Below are positions 28,751-37,573 of a stretch of 64,000 bases of DNA, one piece after another. Source of the stretch: Jannaschia sp. GRR-S6-38. Its GTDB lineage: Bacteria > Pseudomonadota > Alphaproteobacteria > Rhodobacterales > Rhodobacteraceae. The position numbers and the translations under genes were made by a program. The stretch is from NCBI RefSeq assembly GCF_029853695.1, contig NZ_CP122537.1:1798001-1862000 (forward strand). Direction: 5' to 3'. The notes beneath the pieces were generated by a model that was not told the DNA's origin, searched no databases, and saw nothing but the letters and a program-made list of their open reading frames with translations. How positions within the stretch are numbered: position 1 is the stretch's first letter; each line of letters starts with the position of its first letter.

Positions 28751-29653
28751 TCAGCCGGCGGCGTCGAGGATGTAGCGCGCGACCATCAGGTCGAGATGGG
28801 CCCCGCCGCCGTTCTTGAAGAGCGTGATCTGGTCCGCGGAGGCGCGGCGCATCGCGCCCGTGTCGTAGTAATCCGCGACCACGTCCGCGCGGTCGATCAC
28901 GCCTTCGGCCAGCGGGATCTTCAGCTCGCCGATATGGTCGAGCGTGGTTTCGCGGCTGTCGACGAAGAGCGTGGCGCGGGGCAGGGCGTCGTCATCGGCC
29001 TCGCGCATGTCGGGGCGGTAGGCGCCGATCAGGTCGAGATGGGTGCCCGGGCGCAGCCATTCGCCGCGGATCACCGGATCGGTCGCCATGGTCGCGCAGG
29101 TCACGATGTCGGAGCGCCCGACCTCGGCCGCGAGGTCGGTGACGGCCCGCGCGCCCGTTTCGGCGGCCAGTCGGGCGGCGTTGTCGGGATTGCGCGACCA
29201 GATGCGGAAGCGCGCGTCGGGGAAGGCCGCGGAATAGGCCTCGACGAGCGAGCGCGCGACCGCGCCGGAGCCCACGATCAGCACCTCGCGGCTGTCGGGC
29301 CGCGCCAGCCGCGTGGCGGCGAGCAGGCTATCGCCCGCGGTCTTCCACTTGGTGACCAGCACGAAGTCGAGCATCGCGGCCAGCGTCCCGTCCGTGTCCG
29401 AGAAGACCGAGACGGCGCCGCCGACGGCGGGTTTGCCCCGGGCGGTGTTGCCGGGGAAGATCAGCGCGGTCTTCACCAGCGACCCCAGCCCGTCGATCCA
29501 GGCGGCGCGCGACAGCATGGTGTCGTCGCCGCGGTAGAGGAAGATGTCCTTCACCTCGGCGCGGGGCAGTTCGTGGCCGGCGGCGATCGCGCGGGTCAGG
29601 TCCATCCAGTCGAGCGCGGCTTCGGCCTCGGGGCCGATGATCGTGGGGGTCAT
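28751..29653 (-). CDS. Ornithine cyclodeaminase / mu-crystallin family protein
   Basis: A 300-residue NAD(P)-dependent enzyme of the OCD/mu-crystallin family, whose members include ornithine cyclodeaminase, alanine dehydrogenase and ketimine or delta-1-pyrroline-2-carboxylate reductases. Visible motifs: FPGNTARGKPAVGGAVSVF, TKWKTAGDSLLAATRLA (active-site Lys/Asp region), the Rossmann loop VLIVGSGAVARSLVEAY and HLDLIGAYRPDMREADDDAL. The substrate cannot be told from sequence; the family name ornithine cyclodeaminase should be read as class only. Stands alone, converging on radC with 21 bp between stops. Confidence 0.9.
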   Translation of the reverse strand: MTPTIIGPEAEAALDWMDLTRAIAAGHELPRAEVKDIFLYRGDDTMLSRAAWIDGLGSLVKTALIFPGNTARGKPAVGGAVSVFSDTDGTLAAMLDFVLVTKWKTAGDSLLAATRLARPDSREVLIVGSGAVARSLVEAYSAAFPDARFRIWSRNPDNAARLAAETGARAVTDLAAEVGRSDIVTCATMATDPVIRGEWLRPGTHLDLIGAYRPDMREADDDALPRATLFVDSRETTLDHIGELKIPLAEGVIDRADVVADYYDTGAMRRASADQITLFKNGGGAHLDLMVARYILDAAG

Positions 29654-29741
29654 GATGTCTGTCCGTTTCGCATCCTCGGCCGCGACCGTAGCGGCGCGGC
29701 GCGGCGCTTCCTAGGGCGCGGGGTCGAAAGGGGGTGACGGC

Positions 29742-30551
29742 ATGCCGGGGGGCGGGCAGTCTCGCGCCATGACGGCCGACCTCCTCCCGACCCTCGCCCT
29801 GGCCGCCGGCTTCGTCGCGGCTGCGGTCGCGCTGGTCCTGGCGACCTATTCGGTCACGCGCCGCTTCGGGGCGCGCGGCCTGTCCGGGGACGGCGCGGGC
29901 GAGGCGCGGGACCTGTCGGGATCGGTGATGTTCCGGATCTCGGCGCTGCACGGGCTGATCCTCGCGCTCGTCTTCGCGCAGCTTCTGGGCGATTACCGCG
30001 AGATCCAGGGCGAGCTGGTGGTCGAGGCCTCGGCGGTGGCCGATCTCTACAATGATTTCGCGCGCCATGGCGGGGCGGGCACGGCGGCGCGCCAGGCGCT
30101 GATGGTCGATTACGCGCGCACCGTGGCCGAGGTGGAATGGCCGGCGCTGGGCGAGGGCTATGCCCCCGGCGGTCGGGGCTGGGCGGTCTGGGGCGCGGCC
30201 TACGAGGCGGTACTGGACCTGCCGGCCGCCACCCCGCGCGAGGTCGCGCTGCGGGTGCACATGCTGGAGGCGGCGCATCGCATCGCCGAGATGCGCGACC
30301 GCCGCGCGGTGCACGGGCTGCACGGGCTGGCGGGGCTGTTCTGGATCGCGGCCGTCGCGGGGACGGTGCTGATCGCGGCCACCTGGTTCACCTTCCCGCC
30401 GCGGCGGCGGAACCTGATGCTGATGGCCTGTTTCGGGGCCTTCACGGGGCTGATCCTGTTCTTCATCCACGCCTTCTCGAATCCCTTCGCGGCGCCGGGC
30501 GCGCTGCAGCCGGTGGCGATGGAGCGGTTTCTGGCGGCGGTGGCGGGCTAG
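29742..30551 (+). CDS. DUF4239 / bestrophin-like membrane protein
   Basis: A 269-residue inner-membrane protein with about four hydrophobic segments (near residues 15-37, 65-85, 200-222 and 228-250) flanking a polar central part. It fits the DUF4239 'bestrophin-like domain' pattern: FRISALHGLILALVFAQLLGDY, LVVEASAVADLYNDF, and PRRRNLMLMACFGAFTGLILFFIHAFSNPF. The function is unknown; a channel role is only an analogy. The ATG at 29742 has GGGGGTGA upstream; an ATG 27 nt later is a possible alternative. Its stop overlaps the convergent HAD gene by 4 bp. Confidence 0.82.
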   Translation: MPGGGQSRAMTADLLPTLALAAGFVAAAVALVLATYSVTRRFGARGLSGDGAGEARDLSGSVMFRISALHGLILALVFAQLLGDYREIQGELVVEASAVADLYNDFARHGGAGTAARQALMVDYARTVAEVEWPALGEGYAPGGRGWAVWGAAYEAVLDLPAATPREVALRVHMLEAAHRIAEMRDRRAVHGLHGLAGLFWIAAVAGTVLIAATWFTFPPRRRNLMLMACFGAFTGLILFFIHAFSNPFAAPGALQPVAMERFLAAVAG

Positions 30552-31180
30552 GCGGCCTCGTCCGGGGTGAGCAGGCCCTCGTCCACCAGCCGGTTGGCCC
30601 AGCCGTCAGGGCCCTCGAAGAGATGTGTGCGCCAGCCGCGCGCGGCGGCGGCGTCGATATTGTCGGGCCGGTCATCCGCGAAGAGCAGCGCCTCGCCCGG
30701 CAGGCCGAGCCCGGCCTCGACCCGGGCGAAGATCTCGGGCTCGGGCTTGATGATGCCGAGGTGCCCCGAGACGAAGGCCTGGTCGAATTCCGACAAGAAA
30801 TCGTAATGCCGCTGCGCCAGCGCGAAGCTGTCGATGCCGAAATTGGTCAGCGCGTGGACCGGTACGCCGCGGGCGCGCAGCGCGCGCAGCACGCGGACCG
30901 AGCGGGGGATCGCGGGGGCGGCCATCTCGATCCAGCGGTCGTGCCACATCTCGATCTCGGGGCGGTAGTCGGGATGGGCGGCGGCGGTGCCGTAGATCAC
31001 GTCCCGGAAGCCTTCGCCCCGGTCCACGCGGTCGTTCATCGCGTGCAGATCGACGGCGGCGAAGACCTCGCGCCGCCGCGCCTCGCCTATCTGCGCGTCG
31101 TAGAAGCGCTCGGGCTGCCATTCGATCAGCACGTTGCCGATATCGAAGACGACGGCCGCGACGGGGGCGCGGGCGGTCAT
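30548..31180 (-). CDS. HAD-superfamily hydrolase (YihX-like phosphatase)
   Basis: A 210-residue HAD subfamily IA hydrolase. Motif I is VVFDIGNVLIEW (nucleophile Asp in DIGNV, as in YihX-type sugar phosphatases), motif II LTNFG, motif III lysine in GIIKPEPEIF and motif IV LLFADDRPDNIDAA. The cap domain lies between residues about 18 and 90. Its ATG overlaps the stop of the S-formylglutathione hydrolase gene (ATGA), so it is the last gene of a three-gene operon. Substrate unknown; sugar phosphates or 2-haloacids are candidates by family. Confidence 0.88.
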   Translation of the reverse strand: MTARAPVAAVVFDIGNVLIEWQPERFYDAQIGEARRREVFAAVDLHAMNDRVDRGEGFRDVIYGTAAAHPDYRPEIEMWHDRWIEMAAPAIPRSVRVLRALRARGVPVHALTNFGIDSFALAQRHYDFLSEFDQAFVSGHLGIIKPEPEIFARVEAGLGLPGEALLFADDRPDNIDAAAARGWRTHLFEGPDGWANRLVDEGLLTPDEAA

Positions 31181-31983
31181 GCGAGATGCTCGGCATGGAA
31201 GGCAACATGGGCCGCGGCGAAGCTCGCCACGAAGAAATAGCTGTGGTCATAGCCCTTCTGCAGGCGCAGCGCCGCCTCGCTGCGGGTCCGGGCGAGCGCG
31301 CGGGCGAAGACGTCGGTGCCGAGCTTGTCCCAGAACTGGTCGTCGGTCCCGGTGTCGATCAAGCAGGGCGGCAGGGCCGCGCCGTCGAGCAGAAGATGCG
31401 TGGCGTCATGGGCCTCGGGCTGGTCGATATAGGCGGCGAGCTGGTCGCGGCCCCATTCGCTGGCCGAGGGGTGGCAGATCGGCGCGAAGGCGGAGACGGC
31501 GCGGAAGCGGCCGGGATGCTTGAGCGCCAGCGTCAGCGCGCCGTGGCCGCCCATGGAATGGCCGGTGATGCCCTGCCGCGTCTCGTCGAGATCCCAGGCC
31601 GCGAAGACGGTCTCGGGCAGGTCGGCGGTCACGTAGCGCTCCATCCCGAAATGCTTGGACCAGGGCTCGCGGGTCGCGTCGACATAGAAGCCCGCGCCCT
31701 GGCCCATGTCGAAGGCGTCGTCGTCGGGCACGCCGCCGCCGCGCGGCGAGGTGTCGGGGAAGACCACGGTCAGCCCGGCCTCGGCGGCCCAGCCCTGCAG
31801 CCCGGCCTTGGTCATCGCGTTCTCGTGGGTGCAGGTCAGGCCCGACAGGTACCACAGCACGGCGCCGGTCGGATGCTCGGGGCGGAACAGGCCGAAGGTC
31901 ATGTCGGTGCCCGTCGCCTCGGAGGCGTGGGTGTAGACGCCCTGGATGCCGCCGAAGCAGCGGTTCTCGGAGATGGTCTTCAT
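31177..31983 (-). CDS. fghA: S-formylglutathione hydrolase
   Basis: A 268-residue serine esterase that hydrolyses S-formylglutathione to formate and glutathione in formaldehyde detoxification, usually together with a glutathione-dependent alcohol dehydrogenase, which is not in this window. Motifs: WYLSGLTCTHENAM, FPDTSPRGGGVPDD, the nucleophile elbow GHSMGGHGAL, and GTDDQFWD plus GYDHSYFFVASF with the catalytic Asp and His. The ATG overlaps the stop of the AEC transporter gene. A much longer open frame in this phase is only a high-GC artefact. Confidence 0.95.
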   Translation of the reverse strand: MKTISENRCFGGIQGVYTHASEATGTDMTFGLFRPEHPTGAVLWYLSGLTCTHENAMTKAGLQGWAAEAGLTVVFPDTSPRGGGVPDDDAFDMGQGAGFYVDATREPWSKHFGMERYVTADLPETVFAAWDLDETRQGITGHSMGGHGALTLALKHPGRFRAVSAFAPICHPSASEWGRDQLAAYIDQPEAHDATHLLLDGAALPPCLIDTGTDDQFWDKLGTDVFARALARTRSEAALRLQKGYDHSYFFVASFAAAHVAFHAEHLA

Positions 31984-32918
31984 GGCGCCCCTCCCGTGAG
32001 CAGGCCGATGATCGCCGAGACGGTCACGATCGACACGGCGGTGGAGATCAGGATCGCGGCGCTGACCCGCTGGGGCGCGACGCCGTAATGCTGCGCGAGG
32101 ATGTAGACGTTGCCCGCCACGGGCAAGGCGGCCGCCGAGATCATCACCTGCGCGGCGAAGGGATCGGCCACCGGGAACAGCACCAGTGCCGAAAGCGCCA
32201 CCGCGGCCGGGTGCAGCGCCAGCTTGCAGAAGGTCAGCCAGCCCGCGACCGAGATCCGCTCGGCCGTCTTGCCGGCGAGCGAGGCGCCGATGGCGAAGAG
32301 CGCGCCCGGCGTGGCGGCGGCGCCGAGGATCGACAGGAACTCGTTCACCGGGGTCCAGAGCTCGCGCCCGGTGGCCGACCAGAGGATGCCCGCGCCGATC
32401 GACATGATCATCGGGTTCTTCACGAGGCCGAGGCCCACCGTGCGCATCGTCGCCAGCCCCACGCGGCCTTCGCGCGAGCCGGTGATCAGGATCACGATCA
32501 GCGAGGAGAAGACGATCAGGTCGGCGGCGAGCACCATCAGCATCGGCCCCGCGCTTTCGGGGCCGAGCAGCAGCACGAACATCGGGATGCCGAGGAAGCC
32601 CACATTGCCGATGGTCGCGACCTGCGCCTCGACCGCGCATTCGGCCACCGACAGCCCGCGCAGGAAGCCCACGGCGGTGGCCACCAGATAGACCATCGCG
32701 CAGCCCCAGAGATAGGCGATCAGGAAGGTCGGATCGAAGATCTCGGCCAGCGACAGGTTCGCGGCGAAGTTGAACAGCATCGCCGAAAGCGCGAAGTAGA
32801 AGACGAACTTGGTGAGATAGGCGGTCGCTTCCGGCGTGAAGAAATTGCGCCGGCCGGCCTCGTATCCGAGGGCGATCAGGCCGAAGAACGGCAGGGTCTT
32901 CAGGAAGATCGCCAGCAT
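31980..32918 (-). CDS. AEC family transporter (auxin efflux carrier-like permease)
   Basis: A 312-residue membrane protein with about ten hydrophobic helices of the AEC/BART family, which in bacteria export or import small organic acids. Family-like segments are MLAIFLKTLPFFGLIALGY at the N terminus, VATIGNVGFLGIPMFVLLLG in the centre (the conserved broken-helix region with GNVGFLGIP) and AALPVAGNVYILAQHYG in the C-terminal half. It is first in the operon with fghA and the HAD gene, each joined by ATGA. The transported compound is unknown. Confidence 0.88.
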   Translation of the reverse strand: MLAIFLKTLPFFGLIALGYEAGRRNFFTPEATAYLTKFVFYFALSAMLFNFAANLSLAEIFDPTFLIAYLWGCAMVYLVATAVGFLRGLSVAECAVEAQVATIGNVGFLGIPMFVLLLGPESAGPMLMVLAADLIVFSSLIVILITGSREGRVGLATMRTVGLGLVKNPMIMSIGAGILWSATGRELWTPVNEFLSILGAAATPGALFAIGASLAGKTAERISVAGWLTFCKLALHPAAVALSALVLFPVADPFAAQVMISAAALPVAGNVYILAQHYGVAPQRVSAAILISTAVSIVTVSAIIGLLTGGAP

Positions 32919-33000
32919 GGGGCGAAGGGCTAGCGGGCGGCGCGGGGGCTGTCCAGAAGTCGCGGCGCGGTTCGCGGGGCGCAGAGAGGGGTGACGGCGC

Positions 33001-34368
33001 ATGGACCCGATTTTCGATCTGCCGCTGTGGCTGCGGGCGGTCCTGCTGGTGGGCGGGCTGGCGGGGGCGCGCGCGGCGCTGTCGACGGCGCGAACGCCGC
33101 AGGGCGCGGCGGCCTGGGTGGTGTTTCTGCTGGCCTGGCCGCTGGTGGCGCTGCCGCTTTTCATGGTGTTCGGGGGCGTCAGCCGGATCAACCAGAAGCC
33201 CGATCACCGCCATCTCGACGACACCGGAGACGACGCGCGCCCGGCGCGGCTGGGCCGGCTGAGGGGCGTGACCCATGCGCGGCTGAGCGCGGGCAACGAG
33301 CTGCACCTGCTGATCGATGGCGGGCCGACCTTCGACGCGATCTTCCCCGCCATCGACGCGGCCCGGACCGAGCTCCTGGTGCAGTTCTACATCCTGCGCC
33401 GCGACGCGGTCGGGCTGGAGCTGCGCGACCGGATGATCGCCGCCGCAGAGCGGGGCGTGCGGGTCTATGTGCTGCTCGACCTGATCGGGTCGCTGACGCT
33501 GGGCCCGCGCTACATCCACGAGCTGCGCGAGGCCGGGATCAACGTGCGCGGCGTGCCGGGGCGGCGCAGCCCGCGCGGGCGGATTGGGCTGAACTTCCGC
33601 AACCACCGCAAGACGGTGGTGGTGGACGGGCGCGTGGGCTTCACCGGCGGCATCAACGCGGCGCAGGAATATGTCGACGGGGGCAAGCATTACGACGCCT
33701 GGCGCGACACGCACCTGCAGATCGAGGGGCCGATGGTGGCCCAGCTGCGCGACCTGTTTGCCGCCGACTGGGAGGCGGTCACGCGCGAGACGTTGCCGCC
33801 GCTCGAGGCGCCCGACTGGTCCGAGGCGGGCGGGCGGCTGGGCCTGGTGACCGGGTTCGGCCCGACCGACGCGCAGGAGCGCGGCAGCCTGCTGCTCTGC
33901 GCGCTGGTCGGGCTGGCGCAGCGGCGGCTGTGGATCGCGACGCCCTATCTGGTGCCGCATACCGACCTGCTCACGGCGCTGCAGCTGGCGCAGCTGCGCG
34001 GGGTGGACGTGCGGATCCTGATCCCGCGGCCCGCGGACAAATGGGTGACCTGGTACGCAACCCGCGGCTTCGCGCGCGAATTCGCCCGGGTGGGCATCGA
34101 CGTGCTGCAATACGAGCCGGGCTTCATGCATCAGAAGGTGATGCTGATCGACGACGAGATCGCCTCGGTCGGGACGATCAATCTCGACATCCGCTCGGCG
34201 CTTCTGAATTTCGAGGAGACGGCGCTGGTCGAGGATGCGGGCTTCGCCGCCGAGGTCGAGGCGATGCTGACGCGCGACTTCGCCCGCGCCGCACCCCTGC
34301 CCGACCCGCCGCCGCGCCACATCCGCGCGCTGGCGCCCGTCGCGCGGCTGTTCGGGCCGCTCCTGTGA
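33001..34368 (+). CDS. Cardiolipin synthase-like phospholipase D protein
   Basis: A 455-residue PLD-superfamily enzyme with two N-terminal membrane helices (about 8-26 and 38-58), like ClsA, which condenses two phosphatidylglycerols to cardiolipin at the inner membrane. Both HKD motifs are intact: NHRKTVVVDGRVGFTGGIN (about residues 201-219) and HQKVMLIDDEIASVGTINLD (about 378-397). Size and layout fit cardiolipin synthase. The stop overlaps the GTG start of an endonuclease/phosphatase-family gene, an uncommon partner for a cls gene. Confidence 0.9.
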   Translation: MDPIFDLPLWLRAVLLVGGLAGARAALSTARTPQGAAAWVVFLLAWPLVALPLFMVFGGVSRINQKPDHRHLDDTGDDARPARLGRLRGVTHARLSAGNELHLLIDGGPTFDAIFPAIDAARTELLVQFYILRRDAVGLELRDRMIAAAERGVRVYVLLDLIGSLTLGPRYIHELREAGINVRGVPGRRSPRGRIGLNFRNHRKTVVVDGRVGFTGGINAAQEYVDGGKHYDAWRDTHLQIEGPMVAQLRDLFAADWEAVTRETLPPLEAPDWSEAGGRLGLVTGFGPTDAQERGSLLLCALVGLAQRRLWIATPYLVPHTDLLTALQLAQLRGVDVRILIPRPADKWVTWYATRGFAREFARVGIDVLQYEPGFMHQKVMLIDDEIASVGTINLDIRSALLNFEETALVEDAGFAAEVEAMLTRDFARAAPLPDPPPRHIRALAPVARLFGPLL

Positions 34369-35033
34369 CGCGGCGGCTGCGGGTCGCGAGCTGGAACATC
34401 CGCAAGGCCTTCGGGCTCGACTGGCGGCGCGACCCGGCGCGGGTGCTGCGGGTGCTGGAGCTGGTGGGGCCGGACGTCGCGCTGCTGCAGGAGGCCGACA
34501 AGCGGCTTCCCCCGCGGCCCCCGGCCCTGCCGCCGGCGATGATGCGGGCGGCGGGCTGGGACTGGGTCGATGCCGATCCGGACACGCCGTCGATCGGGCA
34601 TCACGGCAATGCGGTGCTGATGCGGCAGGGGATCGCGGCATTCGAGGTGATCGCGCTGGACCTGCCGGGGCTGGAGCCGCGCGGCGCGGCGCTGGTTCGG
34701 CTGGAGGGCGGGCTGGTGGTCGGCGCGCTGCATCTGGGCCTGCGGCGCATCGACCGGCTGCGCCAGCTGCGCCGCGTGGTCGGCACGGTGCGGCGGATGG
34801 GCGGGCCGGTCCTGTTGGGCGGCGATCTGAACGAATGGGGCCGCCTGCCGCTGCCGCGCGGCTGGCAGGAGGTCGCGCCGGGCCCCAGTTTCCACGCCCA
34901 GCGCCCGACGCTGCGGCTGGACCGGTTCCTGGCGGGCCCGGGGGTCGGCGTGTCGGGCAGCGGCGTCCTGGCGCGCAGCCACGCGCTGCGGGCCTCGGAC
35001 CATTTGCCGATCTGGGTGGATCTGGAGCTCTGA
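34365..35033 (+). CDS. Endonuclease/exonuclease/phosphatase (EEP) family protein
   Basis: A 222-residue EEP-fold hydrolase starting with GTG that overlaps the upstream stop (GTGA). Motifs: RVASWNIRKAFG at the N terminus (Asn ligand), ALLQEADKR (metal Glu), GALHLGLRRIDRLRQL, LLGGDLNEWG (Asp-x-Asn) and SDHLPIWVDLEL (C-terminal Asp-His). The family covers DNases, sphingomyelinases and inositol-phosphate phosphatases; no signal peptide is present, so it is cytoplasmic. Coupling to the cardiolipin-synthase-like gene hints at phospholipid head-group metabolism, which is inference. Confidence 0.87.
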   Translation: MTRRLRVASWNIRKAFGLDWRRDPARVLRVLELVGPDVALLQEADKRLPPRPPALPPAMMRAAGWDWVDADPDTPSIGHHGNAVLMRQGIAAFEVIALDLPGLEPRGAALVRLEGGLVVGALHLGLRRIDRLRQLRRVVGTVRRMGGPVLLGGDLNEWGRLPLPRGWQEVAPGPSFHAQRPTLRLDRFLAGPGVGVSGSGVLARSHALRASDHLPIWVDLEL

Positions 35034-35046
35034 GGCCGGCGGGCGG

Positions 35047-36024
35047 CTAGCCCGAGCCGATCAGAACGCCCGCCGCCAGCACCAATGCGCCGCCGACCAC
35101 GACCTGCAGGCTGGCGCGCCAGAACGGCGTGTCCATGAAGCGGTTCTGGATCCAGGCGATGGCCCAGAGTTCGACGAAGACCACGGCGATGGCGATGGTG
35201 GTGGCGAGGCGGAAATCGGGGATCAAGTAGGGCAGCGCGTGGCCCAAGCCCCCCACCGTCGTCATGATGCCCGAGGCGAAGCCGCGCTTGACCGGCGAGC
35301 CGCGGCCCGAGAGCTGGCCGTCATCGGAGGCGGCCTCGGTGAAGCCCATCGAGATGCCCGCGCCGACCGAGGCGGCGAGACCGACGAGGAAGGTCGTCCA
35401 GGTGTCCTGCGTCGCGAAGGCCACCGCGAAGATCGGCGCCAGGGTCGAGACCGAGCCGTCCATCAGCCCGGCAAGGCCCGGCTGCACCCAGGTCAGCACG
35501 AATTGCCGGCGGCCGCGCTCGTCCTCGACCTCGCGGGCCTCGGGCCCCAGCGCCTCGGCGCTGATCTCTTCAGCGCGGGTCTCGTGCCCGGCCTCGGCGG
35601 CGGCGAGGTCGCCCAGCAGCTTGCGCGTCGCCGGGTCGGAGCTGCGCGCGGCGGCCCGGACGTAGAAGCGATGCGCGTCGCGCTCCATCCCCGCGGCCTC
35701 GCTGCGGATGCGGTCGATACCGAGACTCTCGACCAGCCAGACCGGGCGGCGGGCGTAGAAGCCCGAGACATGCTCGCGGCGGATCAGCGGGATCACGTCG
35801 CCGAAGCGCTTGGCGTGCAAATCGATCAGGCGCCGGCGGTGGGTGTCCTCCTCGGCGGCCATGGCGTCGAAGACGCGGGCGCTGTCGGGGAAGTCGTCGC
35901 GCAACCGTTCGCCATAAAGGCGGTAGATCTGCGCGTCGTCCTCCTCGGACGAGATGGCGAGGGCGAGGATCTCCTGCTCGGAGAGGTCCGCGAAGCGGCG
36001 GCGGGAGGCGAAGCCGGGGATCAT
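35047..36024 (-). CDS. mbfA: Membrane-bound ferritin MbfA (ferritin-like domain fused to VIT1/CCC1 transporter)
   Basis: A 325-residue fusion: an N-terminal ferritin-like four-helix domain (about 1-165) with di-iron ligands in ISSEEDDAQIYRLYGE, AAEEDTHRRRLIDLH and AAAEAGHETRAEEI, then a VIT1/CCC1-type membrane domain (about 185-325) with PGLAGLMDGSVSTLAPIFAVAF and five hydrophobic helices. MbfA proteins studied in Bradyrhizobium and Agrobacterium export iron and protect against peroxide, under control of the iron regulator Irr. No Irr/ICE-type box is obvious in the 119-bp region shared with the divergent TetR gene. Confidence 0.93.
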   Translation of the reverse strand: MIPGFASRRRFADLSEQEILALAISSEEDDAQIYRLYGERLRDDFPDSARVFDAMAAEEDTHRRRLIDLHAKRFGDVIPLIRREHVSGFYARRPVWLVESLGIDRIRSEAAGMERDAHRFYVRAAARSSDPATRKLLGDLAAAEAGHETRAEEISAEALGPEAREVEDERGRRQFVLTWVQPGLAGLMDGSVSTLAPIFAVAFATQDTWTTFLVGLAASVGAGISMGFTEAASDDGQLSGRGSPVKRGFASGIMTTVGGLGHALPYLIPDFRLATTIAIAVVFVELWAIAWIQNRFMDTPFWRASLQVVVGGALVLAAGVLIGSG

Positions 36025-36143
36025 GGCGCGAGTATGGGCGGGGGCGGCCCGAACGCAAGCCCGTCGGACGCAGGGTCCGGCCCGGCCAATGCGCTTGTGC
36101 GGGGTCGGGCCGCGTCTATATGGTCGCAGGGAGGGGAGGGCCG

Positions 36144-36758
36144 ATGAACGACGTCACGCCGATCAAGAAAGGTCGCAAGTTCGATCAGGTCCTCGAAGGG
36201 GCGCGCAGCGTGTTCCTGGCCGATGGCTACGAAGGCGCCAGCGTCGACAACATCGCCCGCGCGGCGGGCGTGTCGAAGGCCACGCTCTACAGCTATTTCG
36301 CCGACAAGAAGCTTCTCTTCATGGAGGTCGCCAAGGCCGAGTGCCGCGCCCAGATCGAGGGCGCGTCCGAGATCATGGAGGAGTACGCCGCCCCCGCGCA
36401 GGTGCTGCGCGACGCGGCGACCCGGACGCTGGGGCTCGTCCTGTCGGATTTCGGGCAGTCGATCTTCCGCATGTGCGTGGCCGAGAGCGACCGCTTCCCG
36501 GAGCTGGGGCGCGAGTTCTTCCGCACCGGACCGGCGGTCTTCCACGAACGCATGTGCGCCTATCTGACCGAGGCCACGCGCCGCGGCGATCTGTCGGTGC
36601 CGGATGTCGACCTGGCCGCGCATCAGTTCATCGAGCTCTGCCACGCGCATCTCTTCACCGAGATGGTGTTCGGCATCCGCAAGTCGGTGACGCCGGCGGA
36701 GGTCGACCGCGTGGTCGAGGGCGCGGTGGACGTGTTCCTGGCCCGCTACGGGGCCTGA
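36144..36758 (+). CDS. TetR/AcrR family transcriptional regulator
   Basis: A 204-residue regulator. The N-terminal HTH, about residues 9-55, reads FLADGYEGASVDNIARAAGVSKATLYSYFADKKLLF-like (SVDNIARAAGVSKATLYSYF core), followed by a helical ligand-binding domain of the AcrR/RutR-like C-terminal type (FRMCVAESDRFPELGREFF). The start is the ATG just behind GGAGGGGAGGG; an in-frame ATG 24 nt upstream lacks such a site. It is divergent from mbfA and convergent with ubiG, so mbfA is the most likely local target, though this is inference. Confidence 0.92.
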   Translation: MNDVTPIKKGRKFDQVLEGARSVFLADGYEGASVDNIARAAGVSKATLYSYFADKKLLFMEVAKAECRAQIEGASEIMEEYAAPAQVLRDAATRTLGLVLSDFGQSIFRMCVAESDRFPELGREFFRTGPAVFHERMCAYLTEATRRGDLSVPDVDLAAHQFIELCHAHLFTEMVFGIRKSVTPAEVDRVVEGAVDVFLARYGA

Positions 36759-36773
36759 GCGCCCGGCCCCGCC

Positions 36774-37514
36774 TCAGCCCGGCTTACGGCTGGCCGTGAC
36801 GTAATTCACCGACAGGTCGCGCTCGGACAGGCGCCAGGACCAGGTGATCGGGTTGAAGACGAAGCCCATGCGGTCGACCGGCTCCAGCCCGGCCTGGCCG
36901 ATGAGGTCGAAGAGCTCGTCGGGGGTTATGAATTTCGACCATTCATGCGTGCCCTTGGGCAGCCAGCGCATCACCTGCTCGGCGCCGAAGATCGCCATGA
37001 CGTAGCTTTTCGGGTTCCGGTTGATCGTCGAGCAGATCATCAGCCCGCCGGGCTTGAGAAGCTGGCAGCAGGCGGTCAGGTAGGCCAGCGGATCGGCGAC
37101 GTGCTCGACCACCTCCATGTTCAGAACGACGTCGAAACCGGGCTCGCCCGCGGCGACCAGCGCCTCGGCCGAGGTGTGGCGGTAGTCGATCTCGAGCCCG
37201 GATTGCGCGGCATGGGCCTGGGCCACGGGGATGTTGCGCCCGGCGGCGTCGACGCCCACCACCTCCGCCCCCAGGCGGGCCATCGGCTCGGACAGCAGGC
37301 CGCCGCCGCAGCCGATATCGAGAAGCCGCAGCCCCGCGAACGGGGTCTCGGACGCGATGTCGCGGTCGAATTCCTCGGCGATCTGTGTCGTGATGTAGTC
37401 CAGCCGGCAGGGATTGAGCATATGCAGCGGCTTGAACTTGCCGTTCGGATCCCACCATTCGGCCGCCATGGCCTGGAATTTCTCGATCTCGGCGTCGTCG
37501 ATCGTCGTCGTCAT
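36774..37514 (-). CDS. ubiG: Ubiquinone biosynthesis O-methyltransferase
   Basis: SAM-dependent methyltransferase (246 residues) for the two O-methylation steps of ubiquinone synthesis. It has the family start [33 protein letters not shown], the SAM loop [33 protein letters not shown] and the C-terminal [32 protein letters not shown] (here given by its ends), all diagnostic of UbiG. The second ATG ([10 protein letters not shown]) is preferred over one 24 nt upstream. Divergent from pip with a 59-bp gap. Confidence 0.96.
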   Translation of the reverse strand: MTTTIDDAEIEKFQAMAAEWWDPNGKFKPLHMLNPCRLDYITTQIAEEFDRDIASETPFAGLRLLDIGCGGGLLSEPMARLGAEVVGVDAAGRNIPVAQAHAAQSGLEIDYRHTSAEALVAAGEPGFDVVLNMEVVEHVADPLAYLTACCQLLKPGGLMICSTINRNPKSYVMAIFGAEQVMRWLPKGTHEWSKFITPDELFDLIGQAGLEPVDRMGFVFNPITWSWRLSERDLSVNYVTASRKPG

Positions 37515-37573
37515 GGAAAATGAACCCCGCGATGTCATGGTGTGGCCACCCCGGAGGTCTATATAGGTCGAAG

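Noticed and set aside
31177..34641. 1154-residue minus-strand frame containing fghA
   Set aside because: Only the last 268 residues match a family, starting at an ATG that overlaps the upstream AEC gene; the rest is antisense to the PLD gene.
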